From a virus: 32,413 nucleotides of DNA. This document shows positions 14,368 to 23,400 of the stretch, in pieces. Each line of letters opens with the position of its first letter. Within the stretch, counting starts at the first letter, position 1. The notes under the pieces were generated by a model that did not search any database, had not been told where the DNA came from, and worked only from the letters and a program-made list of their open reading frames with translations. Both the position numbers and the translations under genes were made by a program. The stretch covers positions 1-32,413 of the IMG/VR virus record IMGVR_UViG_3300028800_000235; one strand, given 5' to 3'.

Positions 14368-14790
14368 ATGGAAGCAGTTATACAAAGTGGCTTAGCAAAA
14401 GTCATAACAAATAATAGTGTTGTAAAAAAGAAAAGTGGTAAACTCGATATTGAAAATATGCGTGCCCAAGATAATGAAAAAGTACGTGGTACATTTAACT
14501 TTTTAGAAGTACCAGGTGGCACCTTGAAATTCCCATTTCTAAAGTATAAAGGTGACCCTGTTGAAGTCTACGAATTAATAGATGGTCAGCAATATGAAGT
14601 ACCATTGCGTGTTGCTAAGCATCTAAATGAAACAGGATGGTATCCGGTACATGCTTATGAAATGGATACGCAAGGTAAGCCATCAGTTCGCGTAGGAAAA
14701 AAAGTACGCAGATATAGCTTTACGAGTAGTGAATTTATTTATGGTAACCAAGTTGATAAGAAGATTGTTACTATAGAAAAGATAAAGTAG
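14368..14790 (+). CDS. Conserved-looking virion or assembly protein
   Basis: A 140-residue soluble protein with AAGGAG before the start. The central pattern (MRAQDNEKVRGTFNFLEVPG, then PFLKYKGDPVEVYELIDGQ and VAKHLNETGWYPVHAYEMD) looks like proteins that accompany N4-gp56 capsid genes in other phages; their function is not known to me. Basic residues are frequent. It lies between head and tail-connector genes, so a head-completion role is reasonable but not demonstrated. Confidence 0.6.
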   Translation: MEAVIQSGLAKVITNNSVVKKKSGKLDIENMRAQDNEKVRGTFNFLEVPGGTLKFPFLKYKGDPVEVYELIDGQQYEVPLRVAKHLNETGWYPVHAYEMDTQGKPSVRVGKKVRRYSFTSSEFIYGNQVDKKIVTIEKIK

Positions 14791-14806
14791 CTAAAGGAGA
14801 GTAGTA

Positions 14807-15496
14807 ATGGCAGATAGCGGATACCATAATAATAGTATAAAATTATTTTCGAAAGAAAGTTTTAAACATTTATTACAAGGTATTGCTATGCATGAGTTCA
14901 ATAAAACTTGCTTGGTTTGTGAAAAGCAGTTGAAATTAATTAGAAAAGATCGTCCACCACGATTTTGCAGTTCAATTTGTTCTTTGAAAATTAATAGACA
15001 TGAACCACAAGTATATTGGAAAAAAGATATTACATTTAAAGAAATACAAGACAGATTAAGAATTTATTTTGAAAAAAATGTTATAAAAGGTAATGATTGT
15101 TGGGATTGGAAAGGCTATTTATCTGGAGGATATGGATTACTATCTATGAGCCCAAAGTTAATTGCAGCTCATAGAGCAAGTTGGATGATACATAATGGTG
15201 AAATCCCAAAAGATAAAATAGTTCTACATAAATGTGATAATAGAAAATGTACCAATCCAACACATCTATATTTGGGTACTCATCAAGATAATTCAAACGA
15301 TAAATATAATAGAAAAAGAGATAGACATGTTAAGGGCGAAAGTCATCGATGTGCTAAATTAAAGACGGAAAATGTTATACAAATTAGACAGTTACTAGCA
15401 GAAAATAAAGCTTTAAAGGAAATTGCAAGGATGTTTAATGTGAATTATAGCATAATATATTTTATAAAACATGGCAGAACTTGGAGGAGTGTATAA
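14807..15496 (+). CDS. HNH homing endonuclease (free-standing)
   Basis: A 229-residue enzyme. Residues 35-58 hold a zinc-binding CxxC...CxxxC pair. The HNH_3-type nuclease lies at ~120-165: HRASWMIHNGEIP, IVLHKCDNRKCTNPTHLYLG and a following Asn. The C-terminus (~182-229) is an AKLKTENVIQIRQLL...IARMFNVNYSII helix-turn-helix that would bind the target. It is more AT-rich than its neighbours, as expected for a mobile gene. Its first four codons (MADS) and the ribosome-binding region resemble those of the next gene, so it seems to have entered at that gene's start. Its stop overlaps that gene's ATG by one base. No intron core is visible around it. Confidence 0.85.
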   Translation: MADSGYHNNSIKLFSKESFKHLLQGIAMHEFNKTCLVCEKQLKLIRKDRPPRFCSSICSLKINRHEPQVYWKKDITFKEIQDRLRIYFEKNVIKGNDCWDWKGYLSGGYGLLSMSPKLIAAHRASWMIHNGEIPKDKIVLHKCDNRKCTNPTHLYLGTHQDNSNDKYNRKRDRHVKGESHRCAKLKTENVIQIRQLLAENKALKEIARMFNVNYSIIYFIKHGRTWRSV

Positions 15497-16476
15497 TGGC
15501 GGATTCTACACTATTTTCTATTAGGCAAAAAATAAGAAGATTGACTCGATCACCTTCCCCTGCATTGGTACCTGATGCTCAGATAGATGAATATGTTAAT
15601 ACTTTTATTGCGTATGATTTTCCAGAGCATCTCAAGACATTTAAATTAACACAGACATTTAGTTTCTATACGTCAGCATATAAAGATAGTTATGCAACTA
15701 ATGATGCAACCTCTGCTAATTTACTTAACTTCGAGAATATAAACTTAAACGTTAAAGAGCCACTCTATATTGGTGGTTATCTTGCACAATATACTCAATC
15801 TGAATCAGAGTTCTTTGCATGGTTCCCTAAGATAACAAGTAAAGTACAGTTTGCGCAGGGTAATGGTGTTACATTACTTTATGCGGGTATTATTACTGGA
15901 GCTCCATTCCTAACAGGAGAAGTAGTAATATCTTCTTTTGATCAATTTGGGCTTACGATTGCAGCACACGATGATGGTTTGGGTAACTTATTACAAAATG
16001 ATACTAACGCAATTATAGGCGCAATTGACTATATTTCAGGTGCATTTAATATAAACTTTCCTATAGCTCCTGGAGTAGGACAACCAATATATACCCAAAC
16101 AGTACCATATGAACCATCACGTCCAAGTATGATGATGTATTTCCAAAACATCTTCTATCTAAGGCCAGTACCAGATGATAGTTATAAAGTAGAGTTTGAA
16201 GTATATGTACGTCCTACGCAATTACTACAAGCTGGACAAAGTCCCCAACTAGAAGAATGGTGGCAATATATTTCTTATGGAGCAGCTAAGAAACTATTAG
16301 AAGATAGATCTGATTATGATACTGTTCAAAAGATTATGCCTGAATATCTAGAACAACAAGCATTATGCAATCGCCGGACATTAGTACAATACTCTGAACA
16401 AAGAGCAACCACTATATATACCCAACAAACTGAATATGGCAGTATTAATAATGGTTGGTGGTGGACTACTAGATAA
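15496..16476 (+). CDS. Head-tail connector / tail accessory protein, gp4-like
   Basis: A 326-residue protein. The N-terminus (STLFSIRQKIRRLTRSPSPALVPDAQIDEYVNTFI) resembles adaptor proteins such as P22 gp4, which bind under the portal: a helical pair followed by the DxQIDEYVN motif. The middle is β-rich, and the C-terminus contains LEEWWQYISYGAAKKLLEDR, a helix also typical of these adaptors. GGAGGAG lies before ATG 15496. Position between capsid and tail hub agrees. The upstream HNH gene may provide some of its translation by coupling. Confidence 0.6.
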   Translation: MADSTLFSIRQKIRRLTRSPSPALVPDAQIDEYVNTFIAYDFPEHLKTFKLTQTFSFYTSAYKDSYATNDATSANLLNFENINLNVKEPLYIGGYLAQYTQSESEFFAWFPKITSKVQFAQGNGVTLLYAGIITGAPFLTGEVVISSFDQFGLTIAAHDDGLGNLLQNDTNAIIGAIDYISGAFNINFPIAPGVGQPIYTQTVPYEPSRPSMMMYFQNIFYLRPVPDDSYKVEFEVYVRPTQLLQAGQSPQLEEWWQYISYGAAKKLLEDRSDYDTVQKIMPEYLEQQALCNRRTLVQYSEQRATTIYTQQTEYGSINNGWWWTTR

Positions 16477-16506
16477 TATTATTAGAAATAAATACAAGGA
16501 TATAAT

Positions 16507-17094
16507 ATGGCTTTTAATCCAAATATACCACAGCCAACTGATCTAATATCTAATTCTCAGAATGATATACTCCAGAACTTTCAGACTATTAATACCGCAT
16601 TTAATGTTAACCATATTGCTATGAACCTTGGAGATCAAGGTAAGCATAAGTTCTTGCAGATGCCAGAACAAGCGGGTCCTCCGGTTACTGCAGTTGATGA
16701 AGGTGGTTTATTCGCAGCAGAAGGACAATATTCAACAATAACAGAATTATTCTGGCATCAAGAAAATAATGGATTAACATTGCCTATGACTGAAAGAAAT
16801 AATGCAGCTATTGGGTGGTCTTTTTTGCCATCTGGTATGTTAATTAAATGGGGAATTGCAACGGCGATTGGTGTAACAACATATAATTTTCCTGATGATG
16901 GTGATGTACATATCCCTAGTTTTACCCAAGTTTATAGTGCGGTAATTACTACGATAAACAATACTCCTGATACAATGGTACAATTAATCGCTTTTACTAC
17001 AGCCTCTATTTTTGTTAATTCGTTATCAATTTCAGCATTGCCAGCAGTAGTGGCAACCGATACTAATTTTACTTATTTTGTTATTGGGGTGTAA
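16507..17094 (+). CDS. Tail fibre/needle protein with gp53-like C-terminal domain
   Basis: A 195-residue protein. The N-terminus (PQPTDLISNSQNDILQNFQTI) is the helical attachment segment often seen in short tail proteins. Residues ~100-195 (GWSFLPSGMLIKWGIATA, YNFP, VYSAVITT, NFTYFVIGV) match the trimeric β-domain at the end of gp53-like tail fibres, which contact the host surface. AAGGA stands before the start. It sits between the connector and the tail hub, so it may be the needle or a small fibre rather than the main receptor-binding protein. Confidence 0.6.
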   Translation: MAFNPNIPQPTDLISNSQNDILQNFQTINTAFNVNHIAMNLGDQGKHKFLQMPEQAGPPVTAVDEGGLFAAEGQYSTITELFWHQENNGLTLPMTERNNAAIGWSFLPSGMLIKWGIATAIGVTTYNFPDDGDVHIPSFTQVYSAVITTINNTPDTMVQLIAFTTASIFVNSLSISALPAVVATDTNFTYFVIGV

Positions 17095-17095
17095 T

Positions 17096-19303
17096 ATGCC
17101 ACGGTTTATGATAGCGCCATTTAATTCTGGACTTGAAAAGAATGTACGCCCATGGTTAATTCAAGAAGAAGCCTTCTCTGATCTAGAGAACGCATATCTC
17201 TATTATGGACGCGTTCGTAAACGTTATGGTGGATTACCATTAAACACAGCCGTTGCTGCGCGCTATGCTCAATTTCATACGCGTTTGGCTATTAATATAG
17301 GCACCACAGATGGATTCGGTGACTTTGGCCCTTTTGTGGTACCTGGTGACATATTTGCGATAGGACAAGCATTTTATATTGATGATGAAGCACATAATGA
17401 TTCAGATATATTTCAGGTTATAGCAAATGGTAACCCAGCTCCGATGCTATCAAATAGTGCTGCAGTAGGGACCTATTCAACAACTAATGGTACGGTAACT
17501 ATTACGGGTGCTTTGCGTTTATCAGAAGTATATTTCTATTCTGCTACACCTGTTATGGGATTTGCTTCAATAATAACTACCGCAATAATACGTGAAACAA
17601 CCGTCGCATTTGATAGGCAATTTGCTTATGTATTTTCACCGACTGGTACCGGATATTGGGAACGATTAGGTACGGCAGTTTGGACGGGAACTGATCATGA
17701 CTTCTTTTGGGGAGTAACTATAAACAATCTTGGACTGACTGAGAATATTCTGTATGTTACCAATTTTGTGGTTGCAGATGTTATTAAGTTTTTTACACCT
17801 TCAACAGGGTTATGGGCTAACTTTACCCCTATATTTGATAATGCCGGTAACTTTGTATATACCTGTAGAGCAATATTAGAGTTCAAAGGTCGTATGGTTC
17901 TCTTTAATACGGTAGAACGAGTTGGGGGTGCCCCAATGCCTTTCCCACAGCGTATTAGATGGTCCTGGGTTGGAACAGCACATGATGCTAATGCATGGAT
18001 CCAAGGTGGAGCTGGATTTTTAGATATACCTACAGCTGAGCAAATTATTACCGTTGAAGCTATTAAAGATCGTTTATTTGTGTTCTGTGAAGAATCTACT
18101 TGGGAACTAGTTTATCTTGGCAATAATACACAACCATTTGATATACAGCGTATAAACTCAGAACTTGGCATAAAATCTACCTTTTCAATAGTACCTTTTG
18201 ATAAAGCTGCAATGGGTATAGGTGTAGTGGGTATACATGCCTGTAATGGTATAAATGTTGAGCGTATAGACAATAAGATACCCCAACAGATATTTGATTT
18301 TGAGAATGATAATAACGGCCCCCAAAGAGTCTGGGGTATCAGAGATTATTTTAACGAGTTAGTATTATGGACCTATCCAAGTGCTGATCGAGATACTGTT
18401 TTCCCCGATAAATTACTTATTTATAACTATTCTACTAATAATTGGGCTGTATGGGATGATAGTATAACTGCATTAGGCAACATACAGATTGATATAACTC
18501 TTGGATTCCAATGGGAAGCATTAAATATTCAATGGAACCAAATAGATGCTCAATGGGATGAAGATATATTTGCTGGTCTATTTAAGTTTGTCGTTGCTGG
18601 TAATCAAGAAGGATATACATTCTTAATGCATCCTGATGTTACTTCTAATAGTGTGAGTTTGCAGATAACCAATATAAACTTTGCTAACCCCTTATTGCCA
18701 ATATTGCAAGTTATTAATCATAATCTTATTGTTGGTGATTTTGTACGAGTTCAATTTGCTACGGGTGCTAATATACCTGATCTTGCAGATATGATATTTG
18801 AAGTTGAAACCGTTGTTGATGCTAATAATATAGTTATTACACGTTTGGAGAATCCTGGTATGCCAACCTATACCGGTGGTGGAACTTTATCATTGGTATC
18901 TCGTATAAATATTAATACCAAGCAATATAACTTCTTTGATAAAGAAGGTCGTAACTTTTATATAAACAAAGTTGATTTTAATATTGATAAAACCGGTGGT
19001 GGACAAGTATTCATAGAATATTATACCTCTACCAGTAATTTTGGACTTCAACAAGAAGCTAATGATTCAGGTGCAGCAATATCCAATGGTATATTAGAAA
19101 TGACACCCTATGCATTAGTCCCTTTAGAACAACAACAATTGCAATTATGGCATAGTATGTATATCCAAGCTGATGGAAACTTTATACAGCTAAATATATC
19201 ATTAACTGATGCGCAAATGTTAGATAGAACTATAGCACTTAGTAACTTTACCCTTAATGCTATGATGTTTTATGCTGAACCAAGTAGTGATTATTTCATC
19301 TAA
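17096..19303 (+). CDS. Tail hub / DNA-stabilisation protein, gp10-like
   Basis: A 735-residue protein. The N-terminus (MIAPFNSGLEKNVRPWLIQ, then LENAYLYYGRVRKRYGG) is the pattern of podovirus tail-hub proteins such as P22 gp10, which plug the portal after packaging and carry the tail. The body is β-propeller-like, with repeated strands (FKGRMVLFNTVE, IKDRLFVFCEESTWEL, KLLIYNYSTNNWAVWD). Near residues 530-590 there is an FCCH-like barrel (INHNLIVGDFVRVQF). ATG 17096 is chosen because it follows GGGGTG and begins the conserved MPRFM. The stop overlaps that of a gene on the other strand. Confidence 0.72.
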   Translation: MPRFMIAPFNSGLEKNVRPWLIQEEAFSDLENAYLYYGRVRKRYGGLPLNTAVAARYAQFHTRLAINIGTTDGFGDFGPFVVPGDIFAIGQAFYIDDEAHNDSDIFQVIANGNPAPMLSNSAAVGTYSTTNGTVTITGALRLSEVYFYSATPVMGFASIITTAIIRETTVAFDRQFAYVFSPTGTGYWERLGTAVWTGTDHDFFWGVTINNLGLTENILYVTNFVVADVIKFFTPSTGLWANFTPIFDNAGNFVYTCRAILEFKGRMVLFNTVERVGGAPMPFPQRIRWSWVGTAHDANAWIQGGAGFLDIPTAEQIITVEAIKDRLFVFCEESTWELVYLGNNTQPFDIQRINSELGIKSTFSIVPFDKAAMGIGVVGIHACNGINVERIDNKIPQQIFDFENDNNGPQRVWGIRDYFNELVLWTYPSADRDTVFPDKLLIYNYSTNNWAVWDDSITALGNIQIDITLGFQWEALNIQWNQIDAQWDEDIFAGLFKFVVAGNQEGYTFLMHPDVTSNSVSLQITNINFANPLLPILQVINHNLIVGDFVRVQFATGANIPDLADMIFEVETVVDANNIVITRLENPGMPTYTGGGTLSLVSRININTKQYNFFDKEGRNFYINKVDFNIDKTGGGQVFIEYYTSTSNFGLQQEANDSGAAISNGILEMTPYALVPLEQQQLQLWHSMYIQADGNFIQLNISLTDAQMLDRTIALSNFTLNAMMFYAEPSSDYFI

Positions 19304-19839
19304 GCATGGAAGTATTCAAGTATAATATTGGTATCTGTATAGTTTGATCTATTTATGCCGGTAATAATATTTACATTGGTATGGTCAATATTAAGCTCAA
19401 TCATATGAGCAATATCTATTGATGATACAAATGGTAATGGTAAATAAGTTTCGCCAGTATGATCATTAGCTACTCCATAGATACGAGTGAAGGTATACGT
19501 TGCATCTACAGGTATATTGTGAGGAACAGATTTGGTACCTGCAACAGGTAATGCTCCAAATACAATAACTTTACGATATATGTTTCTGAATACTTGTCTT
19601 TGGGGACTTGTTGATGTTAATGCTGGATCTGGGAACCATTGCTGTCCATTAATAAGTTCATCAGTAATATAATAACCCGTATCTTTAGTATTAAGCATAG
19701 TAGTTATACGATTAGTATTCTGGTATAACTTAACCAAAAACTGCTTAAATTCAGGACTATTTATATCTAGATTCTGTATATAACCATAATCATATACTTC
19801 AGTAGTTGGTAAATAAGAGTAATTAGAATTCTGTGCCAT
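19300..19839 (-). CDS. Structural-type protein on the minus strand
   Basis: A 179-residue protein with AAGGA before the start, read against its neighbours. The first half is helical (SPEFKQFLVKLYQNTNRITTML); the second half is β-rich (VIVFGALPVAG, SVPHNIPVDATYTFTRIYG) and ends in a strand (NIILEYFHA). The segment with VPHNI-x(5)-FTRIYG resembles small virion proteins found next to podovirus tail genes. Its stop overlaps the stop of the tail-hub gene, so the two transcripts converge with no room for a terminator. Function unknown; a virion role is inferred from style and location. Confidence 0.6.
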   Translation of the reverse strand: MAQNSNYSYLPTTEVYDYGYIQNLDINSPEFKQFLVKLYQNTNRITTMLNTKDTGYYITDELINGQQWFPDPALTSTSPQRQVFRNIYRKVIVFGALPVAGTKSVPHNIPVDATYTFTRIYGVANDHTGETYLPLPFVSSIDIAHMIELNIDHTNVNIITGINRSNYTDTNIILEYFHA

Positions 19840-19930
19840 TTTATATCCTTCTTAAAAAAACATTTTTTCTGCTTGTTAACTATGATACGATCGAATTAAA
19901 TCATGATCTAATTTATTGAAAGGAATTAGT
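19840..19930. promoter_or_regulatory. Divergent gap with candidate promoter and ATGAT boxes
   Basis: Between the minus-strand gene and the ejection operon. Plus-strand TTGTTA (19873-19878), 17 bases, TTAAAT (19896-19901) is a fair promoter. ACTATGATAC (19879-19888) and ATCATGAT (19900-19907) lie inside it and also occur together at 23919-23934 upstream of the RHH regulator gene. The minus-strand reading of ATGATA gives TATCAT, a possible -10. Confidence 0.4.
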
Positions 19931-20887
19931 ATGTTGCAACAACCTCCTAATGAAACACCGCAAGGACTCTGGCAACGAGCCAATAGTTGGCTTGGCAATG
20001 CTTTTGCTCCTCAACAATCAAATGAACAACATTATTACCAGCCACAATATGGGGAAACTCCCAATGCAGAAGGACAGTTAAGATATCATCAATTACCTAC
20101 AGTTCAACCATGGCAAGAAGGTGCGCAAGGCGCTATAACTGCCAATGCGCTATATAGGTTATTAGCACCGGGTAACCAGATGAGTTATTTTAATCCTATT
20201 GAGCAACAAGCAAGAAGAGAATTTCAGCAAACTACAATACCGCAAATAATGGAACGATTTGCTGGTGGTGGTACTTTGTCTACTAGCGCATTACCCCAAG
20301 CTTTGTCACAAGCAGGTGGAGATTTAGAATCTAAATTAGCAGCACTTAAAGGCCAATATGGTACACAGCTAGAACTTGCAAAATTACAACAGATACCTGA
20401 ATTATTTAATTTAGGGTTGAGACCTACCTTTGAAGGAACTAATGCGCCATATGGAAAAGGTCAGGACTACCCACGAACATTAACTGAGCAAATAAGCAAT
20501 GCCATACGTGGTCAATTAAGTCCCGGACATCCATCACAAGAAATACCTCAAGGTGTATCGCCTGATGTTACTAAAACATTAAAAGATGTCTTTGCGAAAG
20601 TTCCACAACATTTGCAACCTACTGCACAAGCAGCATTCAAATATGCTAATTCACCTTTATTAAGCGGAAGAGTTACTCCAGGATATATGAGACGAGTTGG
20701 TGAACTAGCATCTACTAATGATCCAATGATATTAGAATTGCTCGAACATATTGAACCAGCACGATTAGCACGTAGAAGCAATCTAAACAGTTTATATAGA
20801 TATTGGAAGAATAAAGAACAAGCAAAAATTAAGAAGTTATATGATGCTCTTGTAGTTAAAGCAAAAAATGCAGCGGGGAGAAAATAA
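19931..20887 (+). CDS. Putative ejection/internal virion protein 1
   Basis: A 318-residue protein with AAAGGAATT before ATG 19931. The N-terminus is Pro/Gln/Tyr-rich and disordered. Residues ~85-155 are helical (EQQARREFQQTTIPQIMERF, then GGGTLSTSALPQAL), a pattern I know from phage internal proteins. The C-terminal quarter is basic and helical (ARLARRSNLNSLYRYWKNK). It opens a four-gene block in which starts and stops overlap or nearly touch. In P22-like phages this position after the tail hub holds the proteins injected ahead of the DNA. The function is inferred from position and composition. Confidence 0.55.
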   Translation: MLQQPPNETPQGLWQRANSWLGNAFAPQQSNEQHYYQPQYGETPNAEGQLRYHQLPTVQPWQEGAQGAITANALYRLLAPGNQMSYFNPIEQQARREFQQTTIPQIMERFAGGGTLSTSALPQALSQAGGDLESKLAALKGQYGTQLELAKLQQIPELFNLGLRPTFEGTNAPYGKGQDYPRTLTEQISNAIRGQLSPGHPSQEIPQGVSPDVTKTLKDVFAKVPQHLQPTAQAAFKYANSPLLSGRVTPGYMRRVGELASTNDPMILELLEHIEPARLARRSNLNSLYRYWKNKEQAKIKKLYDALVVKAKNAAGRK

Positions 20888-21447
20888 TGGCAGGTTTTTT
20901 GGATACATTAAAATCAGGACTTAATTCTGTTACAAGCACGCTTAATCAATATCAGCAACCATTTCAGCAATGGACACAGAATGCACATCAGCAACAATTC
21001 GGACAACAAAATCCCCAAATGAACCAACAGATGCAGCAACAAATGGGCAATAATAACTTTATGAATATGCTTTTTCAGATGCTCAGTTCACAGCAGCAAA
21101 TGAATCCTATGAATATGCAAGGATCATATGCCCCATTGCGTATGCAGCAACAACAACAGAATATGATGCAATGGCCGCAATATGCAGGATCAATTAATCC
21201 TCAATCATATAATCCACAACAATATATGCCAAATCAAGGACAGATGAATCAACAGAATCAAAATCAATCTAATCCTACACAACCTGAACAGAACCCAGGA
21301 TGGTTACAAAGCTTTGGTAACTTTTTTAAGAGTGCTTCGCCTTATGCGGGTACAGCAGGAGCAGCATTTGGCGGACCATTAGGCGGTTTGGCATTAGGAG
21401 GTGGAAGTCATTTATTAGGTGGTCTATTTAATTGGTTAGGAAGTTGA
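20887..21447 (+). CDS. Putative ejection protein 2, Gln/Asn/Met-rich
   Basis: A 186-residue low-complexity protein; its ATG shares one base with the preceding TAA. Residues ~20-130 are dominated by Gln, Asn and Met and are likely disordered. The last ~45 residues (SASPYAGTAGAAFGGPLGGL and onward) are hydrophobic and Gly-rich, suited to membrane insertion. This arrangement fits a small protein injected into the host envelope. No sequence family is recognised. Confidence 0.55.
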   Translation: MAGFLDTLKSGLNSVTSTLNQYQQPFQQWTQNAHQQQFGQQNPQMNQQMQQQMGNNNFMNMLFQMLSSQQQMNPMNMQGSYAPLRMQQQQQNMMQWPQYAGSINPQSYNPQQYMPNQGQMNQQNQNQSNPTQPEQNPGWLQSFGNFFKSASPYAGTAGAAFGGPLGGLALGGGSHLLGGLFNWLGS

Positions 21448-21448
21448 T

Positions 21449-21925
21449 ATGATAGGCGCAATAGCAGCTACCGCTGCACCATTTCTTATAGAAGCTCTTG
21501 TAAAAGCAGGATTATCAGTTGGTAAAGAAGGTTTGAGTGATCTATTTGGTAAGCAAGAACAACCTGAAATGCAATTTCTTACTGGTAAACGAAAAAGCCA
21601 AGGCTTGCAACCGAATACGCCACAACAAAGTGCATTAGCGCGTTATGGTTCTGCTGCAATACGAGGCGCTACTGGCGGATTATTTGGCCAAGCAGGTAAT
21701 AGTATAGAAAGTTTATTAAAAGCGGATAAAGAAAAGAAGTTCCAGTTACCTGAAAAAGACAATCAACAAATGTTTGGACAGCAACAACAGCAAATGGACT
21801 GGTTACAATTGTTGGAATTGTTAAAGCAACATCCTGAGTTGTTGAATGAGTTACTTATGAGCGGTCAATTAACCAACAAAGGAAATTTGGGACTTGATAA
21901 ATTATTTGGTTCTATAAGGAAATAA
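21449..21925 (+). CDS. Putative ejection protein 3
   Basis: A 158-residue protein starting two bases after the previous stop, with GGAAG upstream. It begins with a hydrophobic helix (IGAIAATAAPFLIEALVKAG), has a Gly-rich middle (GATGGLFGQAG), a Gln-rich linker and an amphipathic helix (LQLLELLKQHPELLNELL). It resembles the neighbouring genes in style. Membrane interaction during DNA entry is the most natural role, inferred only from composition and context. Confidence 0.5.
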   Translation: MIGAIAATAAPFLIEALVKAGLSVGKEGLSDLFGKQEQPEMQFLTGKRKSQGLQPNTPQQSALARYGSAAIRGATGGLFGQAGNSIESLLKADKEKKFQLPEKDNQQMFGQQQQQMDWLQLLELLKQHPELLNELLMSGQLTNKGNLGLDKLFGSIRK

Positions 21926-21926
21926 T

Positions 21927-23285
21927 ATGAGACAATTAGCTCAAAATCCTAAAACATTAACTGATCTATTTAAAGAAAGCTTAGCTTCTTCAGTAGGACA
22001 GGGAGTAGGGCAACTTGGAACGCAATTAGTAGGAGCAGGACTAGGTGGATTAGGTTCTCTTATTGGGAGAGGGCTTGGCATAGATGAAACATCGCAATAT
22101 GCACAAGGTTTATTAGGATCAGGTTTATTTGATGATAAAGAAGCGGCACAAGTAGCTAAGCTTCCACCTACTGTACAGAATGCTATTATTAAACAGCGAC
22201 AAAAGCAGAAGCAAGAACAAATGTTTGCCCAATCTGTTTCAGGAATATTAAGCGGCAAACAATCTAATGGTATGACTTCTGGTAATAACGATGACCAAAT
22301 GCCTAATGTTCTAAATCAGTTTCAAAAATATATTCAAGAAGGTGGCGACCCTACAAAGATGTTGCCTTTTATTGAGTTAATTCAAAAAGAAAGAGCTTTT
22401 TCATCTAAAGAACGATCGCAAGAACGTAAACAAGAATTTGAGAATTTAAAGTTAAGTAGAAAAGAATTGCAACCCGTTATGACCAAGATTGATGATGAAG
22501 CAACAGCATCTGAAGAGTCATTCGATAAGATTAATGAATATACAGACTTATTAAGATCGGGTGAAGCACCTGGTAGATTAGCGGGTAATTTATTATCTCT
22601 TGAAGATGCTCCAGTAATTGGAGGTCTTGTTGGGCCTATAACTAAGATGTTATTTCAAACACCTACGGGTGAAAAGTTAGAAAAGATAAGAAGTACATAT
22701 GTAATTAATGCGGCAAAGCTATTTGGGTCAAAGATATCCGATAGAAAAATGAAAGCTTTCTTAGATACAGTGCCTTCATTAAGCCAAAGTATGGAAGGTC
22801 AATTGCATGTTGCAGAAGGTATTAAATTGCAAAATCAATTGGGAATAGAAAAAGGCCGTATTGCCAATGAAATTGTTAGAGATCAGCCGGGAATATCAAA
22901 AGAAGCATTCAAATTAGAACTAAATGCTCGTATGAAACCCATTAAAAAAGATCTGTTTAAGAAATGGGAAAAAAATATAGATGAAACTATAAAGTTCTCT
23001 AAATCGCAATCACCTAAAGAACTTAAGAAAAATATATCGCCTGCCACATCATTAGCGGGTGCAGGTATAGGAACAATATTAGGAGGTGCATTAGCAGGAT
23101 CTCAAGGTGGTTTATGGGCAGGTGTTCCTGGAGCTATTGGAGGTGGTCTATTAGGTGCTTTAGGGGGTTATTTAGGAAGTGAAGCTGTGCAAAAAGGTTA
23201 TGATTCTTATACAGAACCTATAGTGCAAAGAACGCCTGATCAACAGCAAAGGCATACAATAGCAGAAGCTTTGTTTAACATTTAA
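21927..23285 (+). CDS. Putative ejection protein 4 with glycine-zipper segments
   Basis: A 452-residue protein, the last and largest of the block, with AAGGAA before its start. An N-terminal Gly-zipper (VGQGVGQLGTQLVGAGLGGL) and a C-terminal pair of Gly-rich spans (LAGAGIGTILGGALAG and AIGGGLLGALGGYLG, ~residues 375-415) frame a long charged helical middle. This organisation recalls channel-forming internal virion proteins such as P22 gp16 or T7 gp15/16, although no homology is claimed. No transglycosylase motif is seen. Confidence 0.55.
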   Translation: MRQLAQNPKTLTDLFKESLASSVGQGVGQLGTQLVGAGLGGLGSLIGRGLGIDETSQYAQGLLGSGLFDDKEAAQVAKLPPTVQNAIIKQRQKQKQEQMFAQSVSGILSGKQSNGMTSGNNDDQMPNVLNQFQKYIQEGGDPTKMLPFIELIQKERAFSSKERSQERKQEFENLKLSRKELQPVMTKIDDEATASEESFDKINEYTDLLRSGEAPGRLAGNLLSLEDAPVIGGLVGPITKMLFQTPTGEKLEKIRSTYVINAAKLFGSKISDRKMKAFLDTVPSLSQSMEGQLHVAEGIKLQNQLGIEKGRIANEIVRDQPGISKEAFKLELNARMKPIKKDLFKKWEKNIDETIKFSKSQSPKELKKNISPATSLAGAGIGTILGGALAGSQGGLWAGVPGAIGGGLLGALGGYLGSEAVQKGYDSYTEPIVQRTPDQQQRHTIAEALFNI

Positions 23286-23368
23286 AAATATTAATATATA
23301 CAATAATAACAAATATTATTAAATAAATATAAAGCATATATTTGCCAAATTTTTTAAAAATAATATAT

Positions 23369-23400
23369 AAATCTGCCATGCTTAAATGTATGGCAGATTT
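23369..23400. terminator. Bidirectional terminator AAATCTGCCAT / ATGGCAGATTT
   Basis: A perfect 11-base-pair stem with a 10-base loop between converging genes. The plus side is followed by ATTTTAATCTT, and the minus side by a TATATATTATTTTT run. The stop codon of the minus-strand gene lies on its edge. The 83 bases before it are featureless AT-rich sequence. Confidence 0.75.

Noticed and set aside
14807-15496. HNH gene as part of a third intron
   Set aside because: No P1-type guide or core blocks like those at 12216-12424 are visible around it, and the connector gene has an intact start directly after it.
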